A stretch of 64,000 nucleotides of DNA, from NCBI RefSeq assembly GCF_003265705.1, contig NW_020312904.1:6639714-6703713 (forward strand), in the 5' to 3' direction. The notes below the pieces were generated by a model that was not told the origin of the DNA, did not search any database, and saw nothing but the letters and a program-made list of their open reading frames with translations. This stretch comes from Callorhinus ursinus (lineage: Eukaryota > Chordata > Mammalia > Carnivora > Otariidae). Positions 35,615-50,600 of this stretch are shown piece by piece. A program made the translations under genes and the position numbers. Positions within the stretch are counted from its first letter, which is position 1. Every line of letters starts with the position of its first letter.

Positions 35615-38600
35615 CTGTAGACAAACTCCACAAACACCAGACAGGCCTGTGGGACAGAGTAGAAAGCAAGAAGGTGGTTGGTGGTGGTTTTGGGATGTGT
35701 GTGTGGAAAAGTGGGGATGTGTGATGATACAGAGAAAGGGCCGTCAGGGGTTACTGTCGTGGCTTTCCTCTGTGTCCACGCTCACCGGAGGGAGGCCTCC
35801 ATTGTCATTGAGCCGCTTGGCCCTGTAGGTCTCGTAGTGGATGTTGTGTGTCACTTCCTTGAGATCCTGGAGGTGGGTCCTGAAGGACAAAGGGTGAGGA
35901 GAGAGAGGGGTGTGATTAGGGGTGGGGAGGGAGAGACGGACCACATCTGAGGTCAACGCATCACTCCCGCGGCCTGGGCCCAATAACTGGGACCCAGGCC
36001 AGAGAGCCAGTAACAATACTTCTTCGGCCCCCTCTGCTTCATGATGGGACCTAGAACGGGGGGCAGAGAGCTCTGTCAGAGGGACCTGGAGATGGAGGAA
36101 GTGGACCTGAATGGATGGCCTCCTGACCCCACATAAATTAACCTGCCCTCTGAGGGAAGGGGTGCATCTCACCTGATGACAAAGTCTCGAAGCAGGGCAA
36201 ACTCACAGTGGTTGAGGTTTTCCACTGTGAACGAAACAAAACAAAACAGGTGGTCATTTCACTAATGTAGCAACACCCAGCAGGCGTGCTTCTGTTCTCG
36301 TCACCAAGGCATTGAGGAGACAGCCACAGGACAGGTGATGTCTTGTAAGCCTTCCAGAGGTTCGCTCCTCTGGGCATTTCTGGACACGGGAACAATGGCA
36401 CAATACTATTCTGGAATCTGTGAAACAGCAGCTAATCAGGACTATTAGATTTCCCATTTTATAGGAAATAAAATTAATACACAGGGGGTCTAAAAGCTGG
36501 CCAAAGGCCTAAGACACAATTCCTATCCTCAAGGAGCTATAATCCGATTGGAAAACAGTAACACACACAGAATGTAACAATCGAACCATCTTAAAAACGG
36601 TCACGCACTACACGATGAATCTAATTCAATACAGATTGAGTACCTACTATCTGCAAACCACCTGCTAAGCGTTGTGGGAGCAGAAGGTGATTAAGACATG
36701 AATGCCCTAGTCCCACAATCTAATGGACAGGACAGACTTCCTCATAAATGATTCCAACTCAAGGTGGATGAGAGAATGCCATTAAAAAAAAAAATCTCAA
36801 CACAGTGTCATCGGCAAATGAGAGACAATATGATCCAATGGGACGAACTTGGTTTGGGAACTGAAATGAATTCAGTTGTGGACTTGAACTCCAGCCCTGA
36901 AATCTCAGTTTCAACCACCACCAAGTTGTGTGATCTTGGGCAAGACCCTTCACCTGTCTGAAGCTCGTGGCCCTCGGGGGCTAATGTTCTGAGTACAGGC
37001 ATGCCTCCCCTGCTCCCCGTCGAGGGTTATCATATTTGAATGAGATCACGGAAGCAATTCTTTGAGACCTTTCAGAACCGGTATTGACCTTCTCGAGGTC
37101 ACATCCATTCCCGACAAAACGAAAACAGCCACATCCGAACCACCCTCCAGCAGTTTGTCAGATCATGTCCCCTTTCATGTGAAAACCTTCCTCCGGTTTT
37201 TCCAGTGCTTTTTAGTCTCTCCCCGTTCTCCACTCCTTTGACGCACAAGTCAGGGCCTCCCGGTCAGGTGCTAAATCGCTCTTTCAGTGCTCCCTGTCTC
37301 TGAGACTCATCTTCTCAATTAGACTGTAAGCTCCTTACGGCAGGGTCTGGCTGGCTTTCATTTTGTATCTGACATGCCAGGATAGTGCCCTGAACTCTAG
37401 ATGCTGAATAAGTAAGCATAATTCACCAGCAGCGGCCAGTTCTTCAAGAAGATGCACTGAATTACCTTCAATGATCCCCCAGGGAGTTTTTCTGCCGAGG
37501 ACTCGCTTGCCATTCACTTGGTACTCCTTGTCGCTTCCCACCACAGCGAAAGGCATGCTCTCCTGCTGACAAACCACACACACATGCATGTCAGCCTCCT
37601 ACCATCCAGGCCTCCACGGACAGGATGCCCAACGGTCCTGGGCCTCTGGCCTTGAACTACATACTTCTGCTGCTCATTCAGTGATCCCACTGATGGCAAG
37701 GGCAAGGCTTTTGTCTCTTAAAAGGGAGTCTGAAGTCCTGGGTCCAGCCCTGGTCACACCCCTGCCTGGCTGGTTAACCTTAGTAGGTTGGCTTTCCTTC
37801 AACAGGAGAAAGCTTTGTACTTTTTAGACTTTAACGCATCAGTTTGGTTTGGAACAACTCTGTGAGCTAGCTAGGACAGAGCTCTTCAGGTATACCCACC
37901 CATGTGACAGCCAAGTGATGGATGCTTCACGCCACCTCCCATCCAACCTACTGGCAGAGACCCATGTCCACTGACCTCTCAGATCCCATAGGTCACCTTC
38001 TGAGGTTCACAGGCTCTTCTGCTCCCCCCCTCCCGCCCTTGGGTTGTATATTCGCCAAGAGCCAGCTCTTTGTTCCCAAATCTATTTGCCTGATGTGTAC
38101 TTGCTATTGGAGAAACTATTATTTAAGCCAAGGATGTATGACCGTGGAGAATGGTTTCTCTGAAAGTCAAGTTGGGTGTTTCTGAAAGACTTGAGAAAAG
38201 GTGAGTTGCTCTTGCCCTAAGACCAGACTTATCCTCAAAGGAGAGGCCTTGTCTCTATATGAAAAGAATGCTTAAGTGAATGTGATGGATGTGTTTTATT
38301 TTAACTTAATAATTTAGTGAAATAATGTTTTAAAAACATTTAAGATTTGCATACATCATTTTTTATAACAATTTCTTCACTTCAGTGGACGTTTTCCATT
38401 AACTGACCAACTACCTGTCTCAACTACACTAGATAAAGGGCTTCTGATAGATGATCCACCCTCAACAGAGGAGGTGATTCAAGACCAAAGCAAGTAAATG
38501 GCTTGTCCCAGGTCATAGTGGTGAGTAGAAAAGCCCAGACTGAAACTCAGGATTCTGATGTAAAGTCCCAGAATTGTCGAAGGTTGGAACTGAGAGCGAT

Positions 38601-41600
38601 CGTAGAAATCACATGAAGCCTTAAGATCCCTGGGAGACACCCCAGGGAGGGCTGAGAAGACAGCAGTCTGTGCCCGTGTCCCTGAGCCAGAGCAGCTCTG
38701 TTTTCATGTTTTATATACAAGAGTCCCGTTTGACATTTAATTTTTTTAAAGGGTTCCTCTGGGGGGAAAAAAAGCCTGTAAGCCACTCACCTAACCTGAC
38801 TTCTGCACTTTATAGAGGGGAAACTGAGGNNNNNNNNNNTAACCTGACTTCTGCGCTTTATAGAGGGGAAACTGAGGCAGAGCTCTGACCCTAGAGCATA
38901 GACACCTTGGACCCCAGCCTGTTGCTCTTCCTACCCAGGCCCTTCCATCAACCACACCCTGGTTTTTCCAGGCCCTGTGGGGGAGGAAGAGGCTTTTGGG
39001 GTAGTCTGCGGATGGACGCGAACCTTGGCTTCCTGGATGCAGGGTTCACGGTCCTGGCCAGGGCCCTACTCCCCATCCTCTCCCATGTCACTTCTGGTCT
39101 GGGTCAGGCAAGGTGGGCAGACCGTATGAAAGGGGAAAAGTAGGTAGCAAAACAGAAGGGGCAGACGATCCATACCCCACTTGTGCTGAGGGCACTTGTG
39201 TGCTGAACAGAGCCCCAGGCACCCACCCGGATTTTGTCATTCTCTGTCTTGTCCTCCAAATCCTCATCAAATTCCTTCTGGGGGTAGAACTCAATGCCAT
39301 TCACTTCGAGCTCCTTTCGAACCTAGGGGCGAGGAAGAGAAGCAAGGTAGCCAAGTGTCAGGATAATGGGGCGGGGGGAGCTGTACACGGGTGTGAGCAT
39401 GTGTGTGTGCTGAAATCAGAGGGATGGATGCGGCCTTTGGTAATCTGGTCATCTCTGAACTCTGAGGCCCTGAGCAGCAGGAAGATCCTAATAAATGGGA
39501 GCCCCAGTCGTACAGCTGCTACAGCCCAGCCTGAGATGAGGAATAGTCTGGGGATGCAGCTTGCTCATCTCAGGATCCAGAAGCTTAGGGTTTAGACAAG
39601 CAGCACTACTGAGTATGTGCTCATGCTGCTATGTATCATATTCCAGGTCTGCCCTCTCTCAAAGCTCGACTAAAGTCTCACCTCCTCCAGGAAGCCATCC
39701 AGGAACTCCTAGTGGTCTACCTGATTGTAAGTTTCTCAAAGGCAGCAAATGTCTTTACACCTCCCTTGCAGGCCCCCACTTCTATCCCCGTGCATCCAGC
39801 ACAGGGAGGAGCTTATAGAAGACACTAATAAAGACTGGAGGGCAGATGACTAATTAGTCTGGCCCCTCAAGCAATCTAACATCGAGGAGAGCTTTCTCAA
39901 GCCCATGGTGATCTGTGTATTCAGTGGTCTTCACCAGTACATTTGGAGGGTGGGAAGGAGGCAGCCTGAGGTTGTTAACGGCTCTTCACCATTGGTCAGC
40001 AGGTATGACCAGCCCAGCCTCTTCAATGGTTAAGTGGGAGCGGGGTGGGAAAGCAGAGATATAATGATCAAGGAGAGGACACAGCTCGGGCCAGAGGAGG
40101 GGAAGGAAGGGTGGAGGCAGGAAAAGGAGGAGAGAGGTCTTCTCACCCTTTGCTTGAATTCAGACTTCTCCTCCAGGGTCATGGTGTCAGCCTTAGCAAT
40201 GACCGGGATGATGTTCACAACTTTGCTGAGGTGCTTCATGAACTCCAGATCGAGAGGTCGCAAGCTGGGGCCCAGAGAAGGCAGGCTGTCAGAGCCACCT
40301 TGCCCTCCCCCGGTCCGCCCCGGCCGCCACACCAGGGCCACCCTTGGGACGGAAGGACTAGACGGGGAACCTGGCTGAGGCCAAGGGGCGGCCCCGTCTC
40401 CTTCCTGACGCACTCCCAGCGCCTTACCGCCTCTTACCGCCTGTGGGACAGGCTGCGACTCTCTGCTCCCCCTCGGACCACCGTCTCCTTTTCTCTTCAA
40501 ATCCTGCCCCTCCCGTAGCCCTGCTCAAACTGCTCCTTCAGGGCAGCATTCCTGACGTGGGACTCTTTTTCTCCTGGGAATAGTCGCGGACTGTTGTCTC
40601 GGCCTTTATGTCCCTTTAAGTCCTTGTGTCATGGTTACTCGTGTATCTTATTCTCCATATGGGGCAGCACTTTTTTTTTAAGTAATCTCCTTGCACAACG
40701 TGGGACTTGAACTCATGACCCCACCACCACCCCGATCGAGAGTCGTGTGCCCCACCGACGGAGCCAGCCGGGCGCCCCAGGACCGCACCTTTTGATGAGC
40801 CTTCTCCCAGCCCACACTTAGTCCTGCAGAGACCCAGCTGAGGGCCCAGGCCCTCCCCATCTGAGGGCCCCGCTCCCTCTAGGCTCTGGGGCTCCCATCT
40901 GGCTCCAGTTCCCAGTCCGGGCCACTTACTAAGTCAGGCTATCTGCTGGCTTGCTCTGACCTTGGGTCCACATTCTAGGGAGGAATAACGCTGATCTTTT
41001 TACTGAGTTCCTAGACCCCACCATCGAACACCTGCTGAGTACCTGGTTCTTCCAAAATTGGGGGCCCACCTTGCTCATGCCGTCCGCTCAGGAACTGAAC
41101 TCTGGCCCAGCAGTCAGGTGTAGTAATAAGTTATGGAAGGTCACCTGCTTGCTCACCTAGATCTCTCCATCCCACGCTGGCACTCCCTGTTACGCGGCCC
41201 CATCTGCCACTCACAACCGACTTCCCTGCACACCTGCTCGTCGCCAGCCTTCATCCCTAGACACGCTGGGCTGCCCACCCATCAAATACCTACAGCTGGG
41301 TCCCTACCCCACCAAAACACCCACCTGATCCAGTAGCCCTGCCCTTCCCCGTTTCACTCTTGTTGCTGCCCACCGCCCCACCCCAGCTTTGTGCAAAGCA
41401 GGTATCTCCCGAACAGACGAGGAGCCCTCTGCACCCACATACAGGCTCCTCTCTGCTGGTACAGTTGTGCTAGAATGCCAGTGGGCAGCATGGGGACTGG
41501 GCTTGGTCAGCTTTCCTCTCCTGGTGAGAGAGTCAGATTGTCTTGGAGACATTGCGGGGGATCACAGGGCCCTGACAACTTTGGGGCCCATGCGGGGGGA

Positions 41601-44600
41601 CTGGCTACCCACGACAGAACGGGCACAGGTGACACGAACCGGAGCGAGGCGCGGCCGTGGGGGAGGGACTGGTACGTACGAGTGCCCCGTGGGGGAGATG
41701 AAATAGAGGCAGCAATGGACACGAGTGTCCGGGATGCGTTTCTTCCTGGCGATGTTGACCTCCTCCTTCAGGAACTTCTCATACTGTTCATTGATGTACT
41801 TCTCAATGGGCTCCCAGCTGGGGGGGCGGGGGGATGGGAAGAAAGCAGATGGATGTCCCAGAAAGAAAGGCCTGTGGACCATTCTCCCTCAGGCCCTCAC
41901 GGATGGCTTTCCTTGTTAAGCGAGGCCAAAACTCCCACGGGAACCTAGTCCTCTGAATGGGCCAGATGAATTGCAGCACCCCACCCTACCCCACCCTGGA
42001 AAGCGGCACACACTTTGCCCACCTCCATTCCTTATTAGCTAGGAGGCTCTGAGGAAGTCTCTGCCCCTCTCTGAGTACCAGTGGGTTCCTGGAGGGATTA
42101 CGGATGACAAAGAACGGATGTACGGTACTTAACACAGCAACGGCATATAGAAAGTATTCAACATGGCAACAATGCATCAGCATGACTGTTGTCAATGCCA
42201 TTGCTACCTTTCTCCTTTAAGGAGCATGCCTATGACCAGAGGAGAGGACAACCGGTCACCTTTCTAAGATTGTTCTAAGTTGTGTGGTTTGGCGGCCCTG
42301 CCCACGGGCGGCCGACTCTAGCTCCCTCACAGAGGAACCACGGTCTCCGTCCCTATCTGGGAGCAAATCCCTGCCTGGAACTTTCCATCTACATCCTTGG
42401 CGGGACGCTGACGGCCGCGTTGCTCTGTGAATTCCCAGAGGTGCTCTCCTCGTGGAAATTCCCCTCCGTCCTCTCTTCATGCAAGGTTATGACACTGCCC
42501 GCAGGCCAAGCTTGGCCACAGCCTTCCTGTGAGCCCCTATTTGTGCCACAGCTCCCCTTGTTCTGTCTGCCCTGCCCTGCTGCCACCTCCAGGCAATCCC
42601 ACAGCCAAAATTCCCTCTGCACCGGCCCCCTCCTGGGCCTCTTCCCTCGCCTCCTTACAAAGCCCCCGTCGCCCATCCTTTAGCGCGCCTTCCCACTCAG
42701 CCCCTCGACATGAAGGGCGCAGCTGGTTCTCAAATGAATGAATCTGCACCATGTTCAGCGTCTTCAGGGCAGAAATCTCACAGGCAGACATATACCAGTT
42801 TTCATTGTTGATCTGGTCTCCAAAGCCCGGGGTGTCGATGACGGTCAGCTTCATTTTGACCCCGCCTTCCTCTATCACTGGGGGGTGAACAGAAAAGGCA
42901 CCAGGGAAGTCACTCGTCGGGCCGATGCCGGCTACCCTGCTGCCTACCAGCCAGGGAGACCCAGGCTCCTTCCTTCCTCGGGACCAATTACTGGAAAAGT
43001 CAAGTTCAGGGTCTTCCCAACTTGGCAGCTCTGTTCATGCTGTTCCCCGCACCTAGCATGCCTTCCCTGCTTCTTGCTGCCTGAATCCCACCCGTGCTCT
43101 CCCATCCAGCTCAAGCCCCGTTTCTAATCCCCCCCTGTCTTTTCTAGACCAAGGAGTCGGCTCTACTCCGTTCTCTTCTGTCTTGAGATTGCTTTTCTTT
43201 TGTCTCATTCCCCCAGTAGGCCCGTCTCTCCCTCTCTGGCAGAGAGCCTTCTGACCAGTGGCCACTGGAGTCCCTGCCTGGTCCTCACCGTGCCCAACAG
43301 CTTTGATCTCCACCGTCTTGGGAATCTTTTCCTCCCGGTTCCAGCTGGAGGCCTTTCGGCTCACCTGGGATTTGAAGAGCGTGTTGACCAGCGTTGACTT
43401 GCCCAGTCCGCTCTGACCTGCCGCAAGACAGGAGGATGACACGGTGGGGAAGACCCGTGTCCACCTGCTGAGCCTGCCATCTCTCCCACGAGATTACAGA
43501 ATTCTAGAGCCTCGATCCAGGCCACTTTACCACTCATGGTGGGTGGGGGGCAGAGGACTGAGTGGGAGAGCAAGCAGGTGGGAATGGTTCCCTGGTACCA
43601 GAGTGTTGGGTTCCACATTCTCTCCTTCCTGGAGCCCCAGGACCGTTGGGAGAGGGCACAACCTCTGCCTTTGTCTAGTGTAGCGATTTTTTGTTTTGTG
43701 CCTGCCGGACTTGAACTTTTAGTCTTTACTAATACTAAACTGAATGACAGAACTACTTTGCCCTCTGCTACTGCTTCAGTGCATCCGACATTTTCACATC
43801 TGTTAGCCAAATTTGCCTTTGAATCCCACAGCCCTGGGAATCCCATAGCAGAGCTCTCTTTATCCCCAGCTCAAGTGGTCGTAGAGATTGACTCCCACCT
43901 GACATAAAGTATGCGCAAGGTCACAGAACTAATAAATGCAAGACCAGGGCCTTGAACCCAAGGAACCTGGTTCTGTGTCCACTCTACTCTAGTGCTACAG
44001 TTAATACCTCATGCAGATAAACGCCCGAGAGGGCACTGAGAGAGGAGGGGGCAGCTGAGCGGGCAGGGCTGGTCTCTCACCTCCACTTCCCTCATGAGTG
44101 CGCCCTTTTGACCCGTCTTTTTCTTTTTTTGTATTGTATTTTTTTTTTTTTTTAAGTAGGCTCCTCTCCAAACATAGGGCTTGAACTTAGGACCCGGAGA
44201 TCAAGAGTCACATGCTCTACCGACTGAGCCAGACGAGCGCCCCATTTTGAACTGTTTTATACAGGTCTACAGAATCTACAGAAGATTTCATTCCGAGGAG
44301 GAGTTCTGCAGCTAAAAGGCACTTGAAAACCACCGGCCCGAGCCATGCTTCTCAAACTTGTACCCGCATGAGGATTGCTCAAGCAGGCCCCACAACTGCT
44401 CAATGGCATCAATGTCACCTGGACCCTTGTAAGGAAATGCAAGATCCCAGGCCCTGCCTCAGCCCTATGATTCAGAATCTGCACTTTGACAGGACTCCCA
44501 GATGAATCACATGCACAGTAAAGTCAGAAGTTCTGGGCTAGAACATTCCTGTGGTATATTAGTGGGAGGACGAGGGCCTAAGGCTCCAGACCCAGCAGTG

Positions 44601-47600
44601 CTATCTCCCTGAACACCTGGGACTAGCCATGTTTTTGCTCCTCTAGTTTTTTTTACTGACAACTGATGGCAAGGGAGGGAACTGGATGAGACCAGGGATA
44701 GCAGACAAGGTGCATGTCTCATTCCAAATGATCAATCAGTAGTAGCCACCTAGGCCAATATGTTAAAAAGGCCACCTGTGGGCTCAGTCCCAGATGTGAG
44801 CCGTGACTGACCAGCAATATCGCTCCCTGTGGTGCTCCTGGGGAGAGAAGAAGCCTGCACAGCTTCTACTTGCTGTTCCTGGTCTGGCTATTTTCTGAGG
44901 TCATTTGCTCACTAAGTACCCTTGAATGCCAAGTGCTGTCCTAGAATTGGAGGTAGAGAGGCAAACAAGACATCACCTTTGCCCTCAAGAAGCCATTTAG
45001 TGTGAGGAAGACCAAAACACAAGCAGGCAGTTATGATATGTTGCCATAATCGCCATGAAAGAGGGAACCACAGGGTATTACGGCAGCAAACTGAAGTGAA
45101 TGTAATCCAGTCTCTCTGGAATCAAAGAGGACTTCTAGGAAGAAACAACAACTAAGCTGAAACCTGCAGAGAAACTCTGAAAGACCCCTAAGAAGCTGGA
45201 ATGGGGTTCTAGACAGAGGGAATGGCAGAGTCAAAGTCTCAGAGGCTGAAAAGAGCACAGCGAGTCCAGGGGAACTTACCACTGAGGAGTAGAATGCACC
45301 ATGGTTAGTGGTAAGAGGTGAGTGGAGAGAGAGTACCAGGCCAGGCTAGGAACTTAAGCCCTTAAATCTACTGAAGGGTTTAAGTAGGATGGGTGACCTG
45401 ATGAGTTCTGCAGGTTGGGAAAATTATTCAGTCACTGGTGAATAATGGTTTGAAACAGAAAGAAGACAGAGGACTGAGAGGGTCAATGCCACTCACAGGG
45501 TGGCCTGGGGCCATGGTCCTTGAACCATTTGCTACTCGTTCTTGAGATAAGAAATTTGCACCGGAAAGTAAGTTGACCACAACACTAAACACACTAGTTC
45601 AGCAGATTTTTTTTTTACAGCAAGACTTTCTAGATGATTTAAACTCCAGTCAGCTCCTAATCTTTGAGTAGCACTGAGTCAGGGGGCTGTGGCAATCCAG
45701 GTGGGAGCCCTAGCTTAGCTGAGAGTGGTCACAGTGGAGATGGAAAGAAGTGGGCAGACTTCAGAGAGATTTACAAGGGAAAACTGACAGGTCTTGATGG
45801 TTGATTGAATTGGGGAATAAGGGAGAAAGAAAGAAGATGCCCAGGTCCCTGTTTCAGCAACTGAGTGAATATCTCACTAATATCAGGCAAAGGTCCCTTC
45901 CTGCTCTTACATGCTGTAACATGGCAACACTACTTAGTGACCAATCAATGTCCTGCAAATTCTCTTTAAGCTTTCAAGCACTACAGAAGATCACAAGAAG
46001 ACCACCCTCCCTCTGATACCAGTGGAGAAAGACACAGATGATTTCCCCACGCCACACACCTAAAAACTGGCTGAGCAGGGCTAAGAGGCTACCTGTGTCC
46101 ACCCCACTGGTGTTGGGGCCAGGCTGACCATCCACCCAGAGTTCCCACCCCTGCATCAGCTAGTCTTCAGGAGAGAAGAGAATCAGGCTTTTGTGATCCA
46201 CATAGTGAAATCTTTCCTCCTGGAAAGAGCTCATCCTAGGGAAAGCAGGGCTGAGGCCCATCCTAGGGAAAGAAACAGGATCCTCGGTTCTGTCCACCAG
46301 CATGGCTTCCAGTGACCCCATGGCCTTCCCTACCGACCACCATGATGTTGAAGTCGAAACCAGTCTTCATGGTCTTCTTGCGCATCTGCTCAATGATGGT
46401 GTCAATGCCGATGTAGCCCAGCAGGTTTGAGTTGATGCTGACGGGTTTCATGGGCACTGCCGGCTTAGGCCTGGGCTCAGGCACCAGCTCTGACATGGCT
46501 GCGTCCGTCCTGGCCTCTGGGAGCCCTGCAAAGCCAAGGTGGGAGAGGTGGGCTGGAGGAAAACAGAAGTCACGTGGAAGCCACAGTATTATTCTCTTGA
46601 TACAGAATCACACAGAGTTGGGACTAGAAGGGACCTCAGGTGTCATCCAGTATGGGTCCCTCATTTCACAGATGGAGAGACTGAGGCCTGTGGGGGAAGG
46701 ACTTCCCCAAAACACAGAGCAAGTCAGATGCCAGATCGGGATCAGTGCCCAGCCTCTCCAGCTGCTGGGGTGCTTTCTGGTGCACTCACCGCTCCAAAGC
46801 ACATCTGTGTGTCTAATCCAAGGACTTATCCACCTTGGCCCTGTTGAGATTTGGGTCTGGATAATTATTGGAGGGGGGGTGTCCTGTGCACTGTAGGATG
46901 TTCAGTGGCCCCCCTGACCTCTACTAGATGCCAGTTGTGACAACCAAAAATATCTCTAGACAGTGCCCTGGGGGCAGCATAACCCTATGGAGAACCACTG
47001 ATCTAAGAGATGTCTGGGGTTATTCTGACCTGAGTTCTGCCTCCTCAAAGAAAGGGCTAAGACCTTTTAGGATACTGGACTTAACATCTATTGACTGTCA
47101 CTGACCTCAGTTGCTTTGTTTTTTAGAAGCAAATAGAGCTACCCCTCACACTGCAGGAGCATCATTCCTGCCCCCAGCCTCAGTGTCCCTCTTTTCCATG
47201 AGCACCACTACAAAGTAGGAGTGTCTATGCCTTGAGGATCCCCAGGCACCATCCTAGCCATAGTTTTAAATCTGTGGGAGGAATTAGTCTCTCCTTCTGA
47301 CCAGACCAGTGCGGAGGGGATGAGACGCAATTGCACTGGGGCAGCCACTTGCCTAAGATGACATAGTGTGTTCTTGGGATGGGGGGTGGCAAAAGAAAGG
47401 GGGGGGCTAAGGTCAGAGCCTTTCCCTACTAGGTCTGGCAGATCACAGGCATGTTCACACACAAAGGAAATCTGTGCGTTTCCTCATGGGGCCAACGTCC
47501 CCCAGGGCAGGTTTCAGTATAGAGCAACTCCATTTTCCCATCCATAAAATGGGTGTGCGTGTGGTGAAGTGGAAGGAGCCTGGCCCTGCTGCTTCCTGAA

Positions 47601-50600
47601 TGTGGGGACTTGGGCTCACCCCTGTGAGCCTACTTCCTCACCTGTAAACTGGCTATAGGAGCACGATTAAGGCTGTGGTAAGCATCACATGAGCTATGAT
47701 GCCTGGAAGCACCCGGCATACCCCTCACATTTCCAGACTCTCTTGCCCCCACACCCCTGTCAAGTTCACCAGCTTGTCCGGAGGGCAAATGAGGCGGGGC
47801 GTGTGCAAGCGATGCTAATTACAGAGCAGAGTTATTGGACTCAACGCTCTCTCAAGGACCCCTTCCAGCTTTGCCGTTCTGGAATCCTGTGGTTCCTGCA
47901 GAGTGTCAGGCTCCCAGGGAGAATTGATGGAGCAGCAGATGGGCAAGAGGGGGAGGGGACAGGAGTGTCTCCCTCCCCCACCCCCAGACTCAGCCAGGAG
48001 TCTGTTCTTGTACCGCCACCACCTGGTCCTGCCACCGGTCCTGGCAAGACTCTCTCTCCTGATGGGAAACTGTTCTTTCCTTGTCACTCCCAGGCAAAGC
48101 CAAATCGGACGAAGCCTCGGGACCTCCCCAGGGCCTGGCGTGCCTCCCTCCTGCTTCCCAGGAAGCTGTTGCCAGCCAGCCGGCTCAAGGCGGCTGCAAG
48201 ATTGGCTAGGGGGGCCCTGCAGCAGCTGACTCTCACAGCCTGGCCTGCTCCTCCACTCTCTGCACGTGGCTCCCGGGCCCCACTCAGCCCACCTGCACCG
48301 GGGGCCATGCCCCATTTTCCCTGCCCAGCTGCTGCCACAGCTGGCCCAGGCCACTTCCCTCATGCCTCACAGTCACGCCTGCTTGTTCTCACAAACCATG
48401 TTGTGAGATAGATCCACGGGAGTGGGGGGTGTCATATACTATTTTACAGACTTGGAAAGTGAGTCTTGTATTTATTTTCGGGAGATTTTGTTGGTATCCT
48501 TATAATGGGTGTGCCCTCACTATGGCCAGCTCAGCTCTAGCCCATCGATAGCTGCATCCTCAAAGAGCGTTCCCAAAAGACAGACACTGGTTGCAAGAAG
48601 GGGGCTGCCCACTAGATTCCCAGGCAACTTCTAGGACCAGCAAGCACCTCCTAGCACCCATGCACATACTGCGTGGAGCATCTACCGGCAAGTCACCTCT
48701 CCCAACCCTATGCCAATTGCATGCCAGCCACATGCTAACAGCAACCACCCGTCAGCCATGAGCACTGCAAACGTGCAGCAGGTCACTATGTCATGACCTC
48801 TGCTGGACGACCCTTGCCCACTCCAGCCCCTGGCTGACCCCTACTCCTCCTTCACCATTCAGCTCAAGGCCTACCTCTAGAAAAGCCTCTGCTTTCCCAC
48901 CTGATATGAGCCCCTCTTCTTAGTACCTTGTTCGCATCACGTTCATTTCTTCGCTCCATTCTTTCCAGGACATTTCATGTGCTGCCAAATCTCGGAAGCC
49001 CACTCCAGCCAACGCGCTAGACTTGATGCCAAAGATACTTTTGGACCCCAAACAAGGTCCTCGCCCCCAAGGTCCACTGTGTGGTGAGGGTGACTGACAA
49101 GTACATAACAATTTCCAGGGCACAGGACGATGCTGCTCTGGAGTGGAATTCTGTAGCTCTGTCCCCTGCCCAGACAGCAACCCTGTTCCTACCCTGCCAA
49201 CCCCAGATGGGCAGCTGGCCCAGGCTTAACTCCCAGCTGGATGACCCCTGTGAGCCTCAGTTTTCTCCTCAGGAAAATGGGCACAGTACCTACGTTGCTG
49301 GGTTGCTGTGAAGGTTATACAAAAGCATGGAGATAAATTACCTGGCACTGAACGTATGCCCATCCTTCTTCAGGGAAGGGGCCATGTCTCATTGATCTCT
49401 GTGCCCCATTGAACCTAGCATAACACAGGCACTCAGCAATGGATGGATGGATGATAGATGGACAGACGCCTCGCAGGGGGGCAGATGTCAATGGATGGAT
49501 GGATGGATGGATGGACGGAAGGACACCTCGCACAGAGGCAGATGTCACTTTAGAACCATCACCTTTCTTCTCCCTCACGGGCTGCTCCCTTTGCAGAGCA
49601 GCTGACCCCCACCCAGCAAATGGCTCATGTGTAGGCCACAGTCAAGGGAGCAGACTCTGTTAAGACAGACCCTCTCCCTCCCTGCAACAGGGATGGGATG
49701 GGGGTTCCCTAAGGGTGGGAAGAGCTAAGGATGAAGGTCAGAGCAGGATATAGCTCAAGTGCCATCCTGCCTAGATGGTCCTTTGGGGTCCTCCTAAGCT
49801 CCCAGCTCTCCCAGGGTTTCTAGAGAGGAGGGGGATCTGTCAGCCACACCCCCTACCAGGGGCCACCTGCCCCATCAACGCTCTAGGGAGAGGCAATGTC
49901 CACCTGCCTCAGCTCTAGCTGAATCCCCCACAGAAACAGCATCCCCCTCCCTGTGCCAAGCAAGGACCCCAGTGCTTTCTTTTACACAGGCAAATGAATG
50001 GCTTTGTCTTTGTTTGGCCCAGGGACCCCACCCCTCCGTTGGGAAGGTGGCAGCAGGGGGAGGGGATCTTTCCAGAAGAGCACCTGCCTCCTTGGCTCAG
50101 TGAGGGGTAGGGGTGGGAGGGGTCTCTTCCTCCCTCCCAGCGCTGGAGATCGTCCCCTGCTCCCAGCCCTAGCAGCCTTCAAGACTCCGCCCCCACCCGC
50201 AGAGGCAATTCCAGACCACCGCAGCTCCAGCCCCGTTCCCAGAAAACGAATCACAGAAGACATCTCGGTCCTTTCCTATTCACAGTTGCAAAGGGCCCTG
50301 GGACACCCCCTTCCCCCATCCCAGTCCTCTGGAGGCCAATGAGTTCCCTTGGAGACCACCAGCTGGTGCCTGTCTCAGTGTGCGCCTGTGTGGGGGGGAA
50401 GGGGCCTATGTGTCAGCGCACAGGTCTCTTATCTGGCTGTAGGTGGCCCTGATACCTGTGCGTGGTGTGCATGTGTGTGCGTGTCTTGGTGTGCTCTAGC
50501 GTGGGGCTTCCTGTGCGCATCTGGGTCCCTGCCTGTATGTCCGTGGGCCTCTGGAACTCCCCGCGATCCCGTGTGTGCATTTCTCCCGGCATGTGTATCT

